A stretch of DNA of 64,000 nt from JAVJUV01 sp047314965 (GCF_047314965.1 NZ_JBLBVK010000044.1:7491-71490); one strand, 5' to 3'; numbered from the stretch's first letter, positions 8,114 to 18,838 are shown. The notes: a model not told the origin generated them from the sequence alone. Numbers and translations: made by a program.

Positions 8114-9583
8114 ATGCGCATTATGCTCCGACTCGTTTTCTCTGTTCTCGTCTTCTCTCTCGCAACACTGGTCTCGGCCGACAGCGGCTGGGCCAAAAGC
8201 TTTGGCCAGATCGCCAGCAAACATACCCGGTACCAGGGCAAATGCCTCGAAGCCGACGCGACAGGGGACTGGATCATCCGCCTGAGAGACTGCGACGCGA
8301 CCAAGGCGCAGCAATGGTGGTTCGTCACCCGGGCCTATCCGTCGGATGGAACGCTCAAGACAGACGAGACGATCCGGTCCGTCATGTGGCCCAACAGGTG
8401 TATGACAGATGTCGACCTGGGGCTGGATCAGGGCCGGGTTATGGTGCTTCGCTCCTGCTTCGACGACGGGCTGACAAGCAGGCAGCTTTGGGAACCCAAA
8501 AGCTTTCGCCGCAGGATAGGAACGAACGGGAAGTGCGTTTCGGTTGCGGAAAGCAAGGGCTTTGTTCGCAACTGCGACCGCGATTCCAAGCGGCAGCGTT
8601 TCGACCTGACCAATGTAGGCAAGGTGACGAATTTCGATCTGGGCGATTTCATTAAGGACCATCCGAATGTCGATCTTCCAGAGGTACACAGGTTTCGCGA
8701 CTATGCTGATTGCGCAAAGCAAAACCAGAACGAGACCACGTGTTTCATCAATGCCGGGGACGAGGGAAAATACGGCTTCCGGTTTGGGACCGAGATCGAC
8801 AAACTTGATCGGGTGCCTGGCTTTTCCGGTACCCAAGGGGGCGGCGACAAGGTGCTGGACCTTGGCGACCGATATTCTGCTGACCGCTGCGCGCTGGCAC
8901 ATGACCGGTGGTACTGGGCCAGCGAGGACGCCGCCAACGAAGAGGACTTCCAGATTAGGCCCCCGACGGCGTTCCAGGAGATCACTGTTTTAAAGCCCGA
9001 CGCCGCCGTCCTGGGGGGGTGGCAGAACTGGGAGGGGATGTTGGATTGCCTTGAGACCGTGCGCCCGACCACCGTTCAGGAAAACAACGCCATCGAGGTA
9101 GCAGATGGGTTCATCTCGGGGCTGATCTTGGGCCTGAAGGTCCGCTACCCTGACACCAAGTTCGGCTCGTGCCGGTCAGCGCAGTTGCCGGGAGACGGAG
9201 CCCCGATCCTGGATTGCGATTGTCGTCTGGCGATCAATTCGAGTGTCGTGGACGAAGACCGCATCGAGGATCTATGTCACGTCGAGTACCGGGACGTTCT
9301 CGAGGCCGCGGTCGGGCCCGACGGATCGATGCCCGACTGGTTGCCGGAAGTGGCGGGCCCGGCTTATATCGCATGGCTGGTCGAGCGCGCCCAACCTGCG
9401 CCGGATCCCGCGCCGGAGCCCGAAGCGCGCGTGTTCGCCGAGGGCGACTGGGTCTGGCGCATCGGGGTTGAGGCCGGGGCCGAGGACGTGCCGGTGTATG
9501 TCGCCGAGTTCGAGACGCTCAATCCCGGGGTCGATGCCGACAAGGTCTACGCCGGACAGAGGTACCTTTTGCCTCCGCCCTGA
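8114..9583 (+). CDS. secreted protein with ricin-type beta-trefoil lectin domain and LysM-like C-terminus
   Basis: A 489-residue exported protein: signal peptide ~1-27 (ending near GWA), then three repeats each with a cysteine pair (KCLE...RDC, RCMT...RSC, KCVS...RNC) and the W/F that closes each trefoil lobe (QQWWF at 66-70, RQLWEP at 123-128, QRFDL near 161-165). This is the pattern of a ricin B-type carbohydrate-binding domain. The middle (~180-430) is cysteine-containing and unrecognised. A proline/alanine/glutamate linker leads to ~50 terminal residues (EGDWVWRIGVEAG...LNPGVDADKVYAGQRYLLPP) that read like a LysM peptidoglycan/chitin-binding module. It has no neighbour in an operon. Likely a cell-envelope or extracellular glycan-binding protein; any enzymatic activity of the middle region is unknown. 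Confidence 0.75.
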   Translation: MRIMLRLVFSVLVFSLATLVSADSGWAKSFGQIASKHTRYQGKCLEADATGDWIIRLRDCDATKAQQWWFVTRAYPSDGTLKTDETIRSVMWPNRCMTDVDLGLDQGRVMVLRSCFDDGLTSRQLWEPKSFRRRIGTNGKCVSVAESKGFVRNCDRDSKRQRFDLTNVGKVTNFDLGDFIKDHPNVDLPEVHRFRDYADCAKQNQNETTCFINAGDEGKYGFRFGTEIDKLDRVPGFSGTQGGGDKVLDLGDRYSADRCALAHDRWYWASEDAANEEDFQIRPPTAFQEITVLKPDAAVLGGWQNWEGMLDCLETVRPTTVQENNAIEVADGFISGLILGLKVRYPDTKFGSCRSAQLPGDGAPILDCDCRLAINSSVVDEDRIEDLCHVEYRDVLEAAVGPDGSMPDWLPEVAGPAYIAWLVERAQPAPDPAPEPEARVFAEGDWVWRIGVEAGAEDVPVYVAEFETLNPGVDADKVYAGQRYLLPPP

Positions 9584-9592
9584 CGGCCCCTG

Positions 9593-10558
9593 TCACTTTC
9601 CGACGGGGTTCCTGTAGGTCATCCGACGGACCGATCCGGTCTTCGAGCGCATCAGGATGGTCTCGGCGGTCAGCATGCCCGGCTCGCGCTTGATGCCCGG
9701 CAAAATCGAACCATCGGTCACGCCGGTCGCCGCAAAGATCACGTCGCCGGTCACCATGTCGTCGCGGGTATACACGCGGTTCAGGTTGGTGATCCCGGCT
9801 TTCCTGGCGCGGGCCTTCTCGTCGTCATTCCGGAACAACAGCTTGCCGAAAATCTGGCCGCCCATGCACTTCAGCGCGGCTGCCGCAAGTACGCCCTCGG
9901 GTGCGCCGCCCGATCCCATGTACATGTCGATACCGGTCGAGGGCTCGGCACAGTGAATGACACCAGCCACATCGCCGTCGGTGATCAGCCGGATCGCGCA
10001 GCCGGTGGTACGCAATTCGGCGATCAGATCCTCATGGCGCGGGCGTTCCAGAACGCAGACGGTGATGTCCTCGGTCGAACAGCCCTTGGCGGCCGCCAGC
10101 GCGCTCACGCGCTCGGCCGGGCTCATGTCCATGGTCACGACGCCGCGGCGGAAGCCGGGGCCGATCGCCAGCTTTTCCATGTAGACGTCCGGCGCATGCA
10201 GCATCGAGCCCCTCGGACCCATCGCGATCACCGCCAGCGCGTTCGGCATGTCCTTGGCGGTCAGCGTCGTTCCCTCCAGCGGGTCCAGCGCGATGTCCAC
10301 CTCTGGACCTTGTCCGGTTCCGACTTCCTCGCCGATATACAGCATCGGCGCCTCGTCGCGCTCGCCTTCGCCGATGACGACCACGCCCTTGATGTCCAGC
10401 TTGTTCAGCTGCGTGCGCATCGCATCGACGGCGGCTTGGTCTGCGGCTTTCTCGTCACCCCGGCCGATCAGCCGGGCCGAAGCAAGCGCCGCGGCTTCGC
10501 TGACGCGGGCCAGGCCCAGGGATAGCATGCGATCGTAGAACTCGGGCGCGTCGGCCAT
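9593..10558 (-). CDS. glpX: class II fructose-1,6-bisphosphatase
   Basis: A 321-residue GlpX-type fructose-1,6-bisphosphatase, which makes fructose 6-phosphate in gluconeogenesis. The metal-binding segments are visible: GEGERDEAPMLYIGEE at 63-78 and DPLEGTT at 92-98, the lithium-sensitive phosphatase motif. Length and N-terminus are normal, and a purine-rich GGAAGGAG precedes the ATG. It converges on the lectin gene, 9 bp apart, and is upstream of recJ on the same strand but separated from it by the inserted genes. Confidence 0.96.
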   Translation of the reverse strand: MADAPEFYDRMLSLGLARVSEAAALASARLIGRGDEKAADQAAVDAMRTQLNKLDIKGVVVIGEGERDEAPMLYIGEEVGTGQGPEVDIALDPLEGTTLTAKDMPNALAVIAMGPRGSMLHAPDVYMEKLAIGPGFRRGVVTMDMSPAERVSALAAAKGCSTEDITVCVLERPRHEDLIAELRTTGCAIRLITDGDVAGVIHCAEPSTGIDMYMGSGGAPEGVLAAAALKCMGGQIFGKLLFRNDDEKARARKAGITNLNRVYTRDDMVTGDVIFAATGVTDGSILPGIKREPGMLTAETILMRSKTGSVRRMTYRNPVGK

Positions 10559-10712
10559 GGGGGAAACTCCTTCCAGTCACCTTTCCCGCCCTCCTAGCTC
10601 TGGCGCCTGCCGCGAACAAGCCAGCGCGGGAATGTTAGCGACAAGAGTGGCTTCAAAATCCGGATTCCGTCGCCGATCCGCCACGCCGAACACCTGGTGC
10701 CATGGTCCGGTT

Positions 10713-11930
10713 CTAGTCGGGCAGAACGCCGCTCTTCCTCAAGGCCTCCGCGATCAGGAATGCGCCGAATCCCAGCGCGTTGCTCGAAGACGTTCCCCAG
10801 GCGACGAAGGACATGTCTCGGTCCGTAATGGCCGCCACCTCGGATTCGAAGCCCAGCGTCTGGCCGCCGTGGCCCCAGAGGTTGTCGCCTTTCAGCGCCA
10901 GCCCCAGACCGTAGCCGAAAAGCGCCGGATGCGTCGTCTTCACCGTGGTCATCATCTCCGAGAGCGTGTCTTCGGATTGAAAAAGCCGGCCCCCGACGAG
11001 GGCTTCTATGAAGACATGCATGTCCTCCACGGTCGAGACCACGGCGCCCGCCGCCCAACCCTGCGACATGTTCCAGTCGGTCGTTTCATAATCGAAGGGT
11101 GCCGCCAGATACGAACGCGGCAACCCGAAAGCGGGCCTCGGGACACCATTCCACATGTAGGTCCGCTTCATTTCCAGGGGGCCGAAGATGCGCGTTTCGA
11201 ACGACTTGTCTATCGGCAGGCCTTCGATCTTCTCGATCACCATCCCGAGAATGGCAAAACCGGTATTGCTGTAGCTCCAGGCACCCTCCGCGCCGGGGGC
11301 GAAATTCGGCTGGCCGTGCTCCAGCGTGAACGCCATCATCTCGTCAGGCTCCAGGTGTCGCCGCAGCGCTTCAGGGTCGTTGATATCCCCTTCCATCAGT
11401 CCGGCCGTCCCGTCCGGGGCGTTGTCGGTATAGCTGAAGACGCCGGACGTGTGCTGGGCCAGGTGCCGCAGCGTCATGGCATCTCCGTTGGGCAGGCCGG
11501 CGGCAAGCTCGGGCAGGTGCGCTGCCAGCAGATCATCGACTGAAAGCTTCCCTTCTTCCTGCAATTGAAGGAGTACGGCCGCCGTGATCATCTTCGTGTT
11601 GCTGCCGATCTGAAACGGCATGTCGCAGGCCAGCAGCGCGCCGCTGTCAGGATCGGCTGTCCCCGCGGCCTTTGCATAATGCCAGCCGGGCCCGCGCACC
11701 GAAAGAACCGCCCCCGGTGCACCCATGCCATCGGCGTTCAGCACCAGCCGAAGTACCTCGTCCAGAGCATCCTCGACCGCAGCGGGCGTTCCCAATTCGC
11801 CCGCGCAGGCTGTCAACGCTTGGGCTGAAAGAGGGCTCGCGGCCAGCACCGTCGCCGATACAAGAGCGGTGACAGTCAGGGCCGGTCCGCGATCGAGGCC
11901 GAAAAGTCGTTCCATCCCCCGAAATTTCAT
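10713..11930 (-). CDS. exported serine hydrolase (class C beta-lactamase/DD-peptidase fold)
   Basis: A 405-residue protein with a hydrophobic export signal (~residues 18-37, ending LSAQA) and the three active-site boxes of the penicillin-binding/class C fold: SNTK at 110-113 (nucleophile Ser110), YSN at 220-222 and HGG at 354-356, which replaces KTG as in many family esterases and peptidases. It may be a periplasmic esterase, a D-amino peptidase or a beta-lactamase-like enzyme; substrate cannot be assigned. It is a single gene with no operon partners. Confidence 0.87.
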   Translation of the reverse strand: MKFRGMERLFGLDRGPALTVTALVSATVLAASPLSAQALTACAGELGTPAAVEDALDEVLRLVLNADGMGAPGAVLSVRGPGWHYAKAAGTADPDSGALLACDMPFQIGSNTKMITAAVLLQLQEEGKLSVDDLLAAHLPELAAGLPNGDAMTLRHLAQHTSGVFSYTDNAPDGTAGLMEGDINDPEALRRHLEPDEMMAFTLEHGQPNFAPGAEGAWSYSNTGFAILGMVIEKIEGLPIDKSFETRIFGPLEMKRTYMWNGVPRPAFGLPRSYLAAPFDYETTDWNMSQGWAAGAVVSTVEDMHVFIEALVGGRLFQSEDTLSEMMTTVKTTHPALFGYGLGLALKGDNLWGHGGQTLGFESEVAAITDRDMSFVAWGTSSSNALGFGAFLIAEALRKSGVLPD

Positions 11931-12043
11931 GTCGGCTTTTCCTGGCTCATGAACTGGATGTAAGTCAGCCTAGGGCATCAAACACCCAAAACGAAACACC
12001 AAATCAGCGCTTTGCCATGCCGTCCCGGTTCATCACGCCGGGT

Positions 12044-12901
12044 TTACCCAAGCTCCAGCCGCATGCCGTCGCGCCCGATCACAAGATCGCCGCCATAGGT
12101 CTCCCGCGTGGCCTCCCGCCAGTCGGCCTCGGTGAATTCGGGCAGGCCGTCCGGCACGAAATGGTTCAGGACCAGCCGTCTCACGGCCGCATCTTTCGCC
12201 ACGCGCCCGACATCGTGCGCGGCGGTATGGCTGCGCAGAATGTGCTGTCTCAACCGATCGTCGCCATTCCTCGTCATCTCGACGACTCTCTCGACGCCCT
12301 CGATCAGCATCGCCTCGTGAACCAGAACGTCGGCGCCCTGCGCGAAGACCGCCATCTCCGGCATGTAGGCCGTGTCTCCTGACAGCACGATCACTGTCTC
12401 GTCCGTCTCGAAACGCAACGCGAAACTCTGTTCGATGGGAGGGTGGACGTTCAGCATTGCGCTGACGGTAATCCCATGGATATCAGTTGCCTCGTCCTCG
12501 TCCAGGACGTGAATCTCGACAAGGGAAGCCAGATCGATCCGGCCTTCATCGGCAATTCGCAGCCGGATGTCGTACTCCATCGACGCCAGGAACGCCGTCC
12601 AATATCGATCGAGACCGGGCGGACCGAAGACGGGCAGCTTTCGCCGAAGCCCGGCAGTCCACGCGGTATGGATCAGGGGGCCGAGCTCCAGGTAGTGGTC
12701 CGAATGAAGATGCGTGACGAAGATCGCGTCCAGATCGGTCAGAGCGACAGACTGGCCGCACACGCCAAGAGCCGCCCCAAGACCCGCATCGACCAGGATC
12801 GTCCTGCCGCCCAGCGACAAGAGCGTCGAGGTCGGCCGGTTGGAGCCCGGCCGGATCGCCGGTCCGCCCTTCACCCCGAGAAGTGCGATAAAGTCCGCCA
12901 T
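12044..12901 (-). CDS. MBL-fold metallo-hydrolase
   Basis: A 285-residue metallo-beta-lactamase-fold hydrolase with THLHSDH at 63-69, further ligands in VLSGDTAYM and LVHEAM, and a late histidine in LVLNHF. The domain arrangement resembles the tRNase Z/arylsulfatase branch. The start at 12901 is chosen because GGGAGG lies four bases ahead of that ATG; upstream in-frame ATGs lack a ribosome site. Whether it processes RNA, a phosphodiester or a small ester is not visible. Confidence 0.85.
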   Translation of the reverse strand: MADFIALLGVKGGPAIRPGSNRPTSTLLSLGGRTILVDAGLGAALGVCGQSVALTDLDAIFVTHLHSDHYLELGPLIHTAWTAGLRRKLPVFGPPGLDRYWTAFLASMEYDIRLRIADEGRIDLASLVEIHVLDEDEATDIHGITVSAMLNVHPPIEQSFALRFETDETVIVLSGDTAYMPEMAVFAQGADVLVHEAMLIEGVERVVEMTRNGDDRLRQHILRSHTAAHDVGRVAKDAAVRRLVLNHFVPDGLPEFTEADWREATRETYGGDLVIGRDGMRLELG

Positions 12902-13099
12902 GTATCCTCCCATCGATATCGAAACCACCCGGCGCGGCCCGGCTTCTCGTCACGAGCCATTCCTATGCATGGGAATCCCGTCAGGACAAGGTCGGCGGCG
13001 CGCGCTTCGTGTCGCGCCCCTGTTGTTCGATTTCCGGTTTAACCCGTTCGGGCCAGAGGCTATACGGGCCCGCGGAAACTCAATCGGAGAACACCGGAC

Positions 13100-14395
<1,296 letters not shown>

Positions 14396-14402
14396 TCGGC
14401 CC

Positions 14403-15293
14403 TCAGTCCAGAACGATGATGCCCGTGTGCTTGGACTTGTGCTCGGGCTCCACATGGATGGTGACGCGCGTGTTCGGCACCGCCCTTGCGACGGCCGCTT
14501 CAACCCGGTCGCAGATCTCGTGCGCGTCGAAGACGGTCATCTCAGCAGGCACGACCAGGTGAAACTCCACGAAGGTCGCTCTGCCCGCGTGACGCGTCTT
14601 CAGGTCGTGGGCCTCGACGGCGCCATCGGCCTCTGACGCGATGATGTCGCGGATCTTCTGAAGCGTCTCTTCTGGCACGGATTCATCCATCAGACCGCTC
14701 AGCGAGGCCTTGACCACCCGCGAACCGGACCAGAGGATGTTCACGGCCACCATAGCGGCCATCAGCGGGTCCAATATCCACCAGCCGGTGACCAGCGCCA
14801 GAAGCACGCCAATCGCCACGCCGGCCGAAGTCAGGACATCGGTCCAGAGATGCTTGCCATCCGCCACGAGGGCAGGGGATTTCAGCGCCGTACCGCGCCG
14901 CACCAGCATCCAGGCCCATCCCGCGTTCACCGCGGTCGCGACGAGGTTCACGAGTAGCCCCTCCACCGGTGCATCGAGGGCCCTGGGGGCAAGGAACCCC
15001 TCGTAGGCCTCGCGCATGATGAACAGGGCTGCCACGATGATCATCACACCTTCGAGGACAGCGCTGAAGTACTCTGCCTTATGGTGGCCGAAGTTATGCG
15101 TCGAATCCGCAGGCCGCGCCGCAACGCGGATCGCGACCAGCGCCGCGAATGCGGTGGCGAGGTTCACCGTGCTTTCCAGCGCGTCCGACAACAGCGCGAC
15201 CGAGCCGGTCATCCACCATGCCAGGACCTTCAGGCCCAGCACCGCGATGCCGACCAGTAGGCTGCCCGCAGCCAGCTTCAGCGTTTCCGACAC
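14403..15293 (-). CDS. cation diffusion facilitator metal exporter
   Basis: A 296-residue CDF transporter with about six membrane segments in the first two thirds and a soluble metal-sensing domain after residue ~205. The transport-site motifs are present: SDALESTVN in TM2 and HLWTDVLTS in TM5. The C-terminus carries HVEPEHKSKH, a histidine-rich end. Members exchange Zn2+, Fe2+ or Mn2+ for protons across the inner membrane; the metal is not certain here. Confidence 0.92.
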   Translation of the reverse strand: MSETLKLAAGSLLVGIAVLGLKVLAWWMTGSVALLSDALESTVNLATAFAALVAIRVAARPADSTHNFGHHKAEYFSAVLEGVMIIVAALFIMREAYEGFLAPRALDAPVEGLLVNLVATAVNAGWAWMLVRRGTALKSPALVADGKHLWTDVLTSAGVAIGVLLALVTGWWILDPLMAAMVAVNILWSGSRVVKASLSGLMDESVPEETLQKIRDIIASEADGAVEAHDLKTRHAGRATFVEFHLVVPAEMTVFDAHEICDRVEAAVARAVPNTRVTIHVEPEHKSKHTGIIVLD

Positions 15294-15408
15294 CGCGATC
15301 TCCTTCCGACAAGTCCGGCATACAATTCCCGCGGCCCGGTCTCAAGCGACTGCGGCACTTTCGGCCATGACCCTTGACCCGCCCGCGCGTCGTCCCATAA
15401 CTGCCCGC

Positions 15409-15630
15409 ATGGCCCTCTCGTACAAAGCCCGCCGCCGCTGGTCCCTCGTGATCCTTCTTATCGGACTGCCGCTTTACATCGTGGCGGCCGTGACAGTCGT
15501 GAACATGTTGGATCGTCCGCCTATCTGGCTTGAGTTCCTGGTTTACGTCGTCCTGGGCATCGTCTGGGCCTTGCCCTTCCGCGCGATTTTCCGGGGTGTC
15601 GGCAAGGCCGATCCCGACGCCGAAAACTGA
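15409..15630 (+). CDS. DUF2842 family small membrane protein
   Basis: A 73-residue protein beginning MALSYKARRRW, with two membrane helices and the ALPFRAIFRGVGKADPD ending typical of DUF2842, a family common in alphaproteobacteria and of unknown function. An upstream in-frame ATG at 15367 would add 14 residues unlike the family. It is transcribed divergently from the CDF gene. Confidence 0.85.
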   Translation: MALSYKARRRWSLVILLIGLPLYIVAAVTVVNMLDRPPIWLEFLVYVVLGIVWALPFRAIFRGVGKADPDAEN

Positions 15631-15672
15631 GCGAGCCCGCTCGCGGCCTTTTGCCTTGGACATTGTTTGCAA

Positions 15673-15718
15673 GCCGGGGCTCCGCCCCGGACCCCGGAGT
15701 ATTTCGGAAAAGAAGAAG
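15673..15718. repeat. intergenic repeat family, copy 1
   Basis: Hairpin CCGGGGC-TCC-GCCCCGG (15674-15690) followed by CCCCGGAGTATTTCGGAAAA and AGAAGAAG. The 27 bases 15692-15718 recur exactly, inverted, at 18839-18865. It follows the DUF2842 gene and probably acts as its terminator. Confidence 0.85.
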
Positions 15719-15722
15719 CTGC

Positions 15723-15781
15723 ATGAAATTTTCATTGACTTTTTCATGCGCGGACCGTGAAATTCCGTACAAATTTTTCAC
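15723..15781 (+). promoter_or_regulatory. promoter with clustered TGAAA/TTTCA operator half-sites
   Basis: A perfect palindrome ATGAAATTTTCAT (15723-15735) is followed by TTTCAT (15742-15747), GTGAAA (15757-15762) and TTTCAC (15776-15781). A candidate -35 TTGACT (15735-15740) and -10 TGAAAT (15758-15763), 17 nt apart, overlap these sites. The arrangement suggests autoregulation by the XRE-cupin protein encoded 13 bp downstream, controlling the whole demethylation operon. Confidence 0.6.
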
Positions 15782-15793
15782 GCACGAGGCGTC

Positions 15794-16351
15794 ATGCTCG
15801 ACGGAAAGACCTTTGGTCGCGATCTGCGCGCGCTCAGGAAGGCGCGGGGCCTGACGCTGGCCGACCTGGCCGCGCGTCTGGATCGGTCCGTCGGCTGGAT
15901 GAGCCAGGTCGAACGCGACATCTCGGTCCCCTCGCAAGCCGAACTGAAGTCCCTCGCATCCGAACTGGGGGTCGCGCTGGCGACGCTCCGGCAGGCCGGG
16001 CCCGTCACCGCGGACGAAGAAGGTGTGATCGTCCGTAAGGGTGCCCGCCGCGCCATCGGTCACCGGGCCGCAGGCCTCGTGGAAGAGCTGCTCTCCCCCG
16101 ATCTGACCGACGAGTTCGAGGTCGTCCACTCCACCTTCCAGCCCGGTGCCGCGCGCAAGACGCCCGTGACCCGTCCGACGCAGGAAGTCGGGTATATCGT
16201 CTCCGGCACGCTCGACATCACCGTCGCCGGCACCACGCACCGGCTCACCGAGGGCGACAGCTTCCGCCTGCGCGGCGAGCCCTTCCGCTGGGCCAACCCC
16301 GGCTCTGAACCCTGCGTCGCGATCTGGGTGATCGCGCCGCCCGTCTACTGA
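15794..16351 (+). CDS. XRE-family transcriptional regulator with cupin domain
   Basis: A 185-residue regulator: helix-turn-helix at ~5-60 (LTLADLAARLDRSVGWMSQVE) and a C-terminal cupin_2 barrel at ~105-175 (VGYIVSGTLDITV; GDSFRLRGEPFRWANPG). In this family the cupin binds a small catabolic ligand and controls DNA binding. It lies 11 bp upstream of the first dehydrogenase and is surely cotranscribed with it. Clustered inverted half-sites at 15723-15781 are its likely operator. Ligand inferred to be a methylated amine or an intermediate of its breakdown. Confidence 0.92.
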   Translation: MLDGKTFGRDLRALRKARGLTLADLAARLDRSVGWMSQVERDISVPSQAELKSLASELGVALATLRQAGPVTADEEGVIVRKGARRAIGHRAAGLVEELLSPDLTDEFEVVHSTFQPGAARKTPVTRPTQEVGYIVSGTLDITVAGTTHRLTEGDSFRLRGEPFRWANPGSEPCVAIWVIAPPVY

Positions 16352-16362
16352 GGAGGCCCACA

Positions 16363-18813
16363 ATGGCTGATTTCCCCACCACCGCCCGTGTCGTCATCAT
16401 CGGCGGCGGCGCCGTGGGCGCTTCGTCGCTCTATCACCTGGCCAAGGCGGGCTGGACGGACTGCGTGCTTCTGGAAAAGAACGAGTTGACCGCGGGCTCC
16501 ACATGGCACGCCGCCGGCAACGTGCCGACCTTCTCGACCTCCTGGTCGATCATGAACATGCAGCGCTATTCGACCGAGCTTTACCGGGGCCTCGGCGCCG
16601 CGGTCGACTATCCGATGAACTACCATGTCACCGGCTCGATCCGTCTGGCGCATTCGAAGGAGCGGATGCAGGAATTCGAACGCGCCGCCGGGATGGGCCG
16701 CTACCAGGGCATGCCGATCGAGATTCTCGATCCCGCCGAGACGAAGAACCGCTATCCTTTCCTCGAAACCCACGATCTCAGAGGCAGTCTCTACGATCCC
16801 AACGACGGCGACATCGACCCCGCCCAGCTGACCCAGGCGCTGGCCAAGGGCGCGCGCGATCTCGGAGCCAAGATACTCCGCTTCACGCCCGCCACCGGCA
16901 TCAGCCGCGAAAACGGCGAATGGATCGTCCACACCGACAAGGGTGACATCCGCTGCGAGATCGTCGTGAACGCCGCCGGCTATTATGCCCAGCGGGTCGG
17001 CGAATGGTTCAAACCCTATGGCGGGCGCACCGTGCCGATGATGGTGATGAGCCACCAGTACCTCCTCTCCGAGGAAATCCCCGAGATCGAGGCCTGGACG
17101 AAAGAGCAGGGCCACAAGCTGCCGCTTCTCCGCGACGTCGACATCTCCTACTATCTCCGGCAGGAGAAGCACGGCTTCAACCTCGGCCCCTACGAGCGGA
17201 ACTGCAAGGCGCACTGGGTCAGCCCCGACGACCCGATGCCCGAGGATTTCTCGTTCCAGCTCTATCCCGACGATCTCGACCGGCTGGAATTCTACATCGA
17301 GGACGCGATGGCCCGCGTGCCGCTTCTGGGCACCGCCGGCATCTCCAAGGTCATTAACGGGCCGATCCCCTATGCGCCCGACGGCAACCCGCTGATCGGC
17401 CCCATGCCGGGCGTTCCCAACGCCTTCGAGGCCTGCGTCTTCACCTTCGGCATCGCCCAGGGCGGTGGCGCGGGCAAGGTTCTGGCCGAATGGGTGACCG
17501 AAGGCCAGACCGAATGGGACATGTGGTCCTGCGATCCGCGCCGCTTCACCGATTACACTGATCACGACCACTGCGTCGCCAAGGGCATGGAGATCTACGG
17601 CCACGAATACGGGATGCATTTCCCGTGGAAATCCTGGCCCGCAGGCCGCGACCGCAAGCTCTCGCCGGTCCATGACAAGGTGAAGGCGCTGGGCGGCCAG
17701 ATGGGTGCTTATGGCGGCTGGGAGCGCGCCAACTGGTTCGCGCAACCCGGCGACGACACCTCGATCGAGGCGACCGAGACCTGGAACCGCGCCGGCCCGT
17801 GGGAGCCGCGCATCCGCGCCGAATGCGAGGCCGTCCGCGACCTCTGCGGCGTGCTCGACCTGCCGGGCTTCTCGCGGTTCAAGGTCAAGGGACCGGGCGC
17901 CGACGACTGGCTCCGTGGCCTCGTCACGGGAGCGCTTCCGAGGATCGGCCGCGTCGGCCTCGTCTACTTCGCCGACGACCGGGGCCGCATCGTCACCGAG
18001 ATGTCCGTCACCCGCGAAGCCGAGGATCTCTTCGTCCTCGTCACCGCCGCTGCCGCACAGTGGCACGACCGCGAATGGCTGGAACGCCATATGCCCGCAG
18101 ACGCGGCCTTCAAGCTCGAAGACTGGACGACGCGCATGTCCACGCTCATCGTCACGGGGCCCGCCTCGCGCGACATCCTCGGCGGGCTGTGCACGGCCGA
18201 CCTCACGCTGCCGTGGCTCAGTTTCCAGGAAAGCGAGATCGCGGGCGGCTGGTGCGCGCTTCTGCGCGTCTCCTTTGCCGGCGAGCTCGGCTGGGAGGTG
18301 CATGCCGAGAACGCCGACATGCCCGCGATCTACGACGCCATCCTCGCCTCCGGCGCGAAACCCTTCGGCATGTGGGCGCTGAACAGCTTGCGCATCGAAA
18401 AGGGCTACCGCGCCTGGAAGGGCGATTTGTCCACGGATTACAGCTTGTTGGAGGGCGGTCTTGACCGATTCATCCGCTTCGACAAGCCCCAGGATTTCCC
18501 CGGCAAACCGGCGCTCCTCGCCGAGAAACAGCAGGGCGTGAAGAAACGCTTCGTCACGCTCACCGTCGAGGCGGGCGAGGCCGACGCGCCCTACATGTCG
18601 ACCCTCTGGCACAACGGCCAGGTGGTGGGCGAGACCACCTCGGGCGCCTGGGGCTACCGAGTCGGCAAATCCATCGCGCTCGGCATGCTCCGCGCGGACC
18701 TGACCGAGCCCGGCACGAGGATCGAGGTCGAGATCTACGGAGAGAGGTTCCCTGCGACCGTCCAGCCCGACCAACCGCTCTGGGATCCAGGCAACGAACG
18801 GCTCCGCGCATGA
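16363..18813 (+). CDS. FAD-dependent dehydrogenase with GcvT domain (dimethylglycine/sarcosine dehydrogenase-like), paralogue 1
   Basis: An 816-residue two-part enzyme. Residues 1-~410 are a DAO-type flavoprotein with VVIIGGGAVGASS at the ADP-binding fold and STWHAAG (46-52), where the histidine (H49) is the covalent FAD attachment site in dimethylglycine dehydrogenase. Residues ~430-816 form the FAO_M linker and GcvT domain that passes the released one-carbon unit to tetrahydrofolate. It is therefore expected to oxidatively demethylate an N-methylated glycine. It is the first catabolic gene after the regulator, and its paralogue ends the same operon. Substrate (dimethylglycine or sarcosine or another N-methyl compound) is inference. 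Confidence 0.9.
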   Translation: MADFPTTARVVIIGGGAVGASSLYHLAKAGWTDCVLLEKNELTAGSTWHAAGNVPTFSTSWSIMNMQRYSTELYRGLGAAVDYPMNYHVTGSIRLAHSKERMQEFERAAGMGRYQGMPIEILDPAETKNRYPFLETHDLRGSLYDPNDGDIDPAQLTQALAKGARDLGAKILRFTPATGISRENGEWIVHTDKGDIRCEIVVNAAGYYAQRVGEWFKPYGGRTVPMMVMSHQYLLSEEIPEIEAWTKEQGHKLPLLRDVDISYYLRQEKHGFNLGPYERNCKAHWVSPDDPMPEDFSFQLYPDDLDRLEFYIEDAMARVPLLGTAGISKVINGPIPYAPDGNPLIGPMPGVPNAFEACVFTFGIAQGGGAGKVLAEWVTEGQTEWDMWSCDPRRFTDYTDHDHCVAKGMEIYGHEYGMHFPWKSWPAGRDRKLSPVHDKVKALGGQMGAYGGWERANWFAQPGDDTSIEATETWNRAGPWEPRIRAECEAVRDLCGVLDLPGFSRFKVKGPGADDWLRGLVTGALPRIGRVGLVYFADDRGRIVTEMSVTREAEDLFVLVTAAAAQWHDREWLERHMPADAAFKLEDWTTRMSTLIVTGPASRDILGGLCTADLTLPWLSFQESEIAGGWCALLRVSFAGELGWEVHAENADMPAIYDAILASGAKPFGMWALNSLRIEKGYRAWKGDLSTDYSLLEGGLDRFIRFDKPQDFPGKPALLAEKQQGVKKRFVTLTVEAGEADAPYMSTLWHNGQVVGETTSGAWGYRVGKSIALGMLRADLTEPGTRIEVEIYGERFPATVQPDQPLWDPGNERLRA

Positions 18814-18838
18814 CCCTGAACCCAGTGCCGCACCTGCG

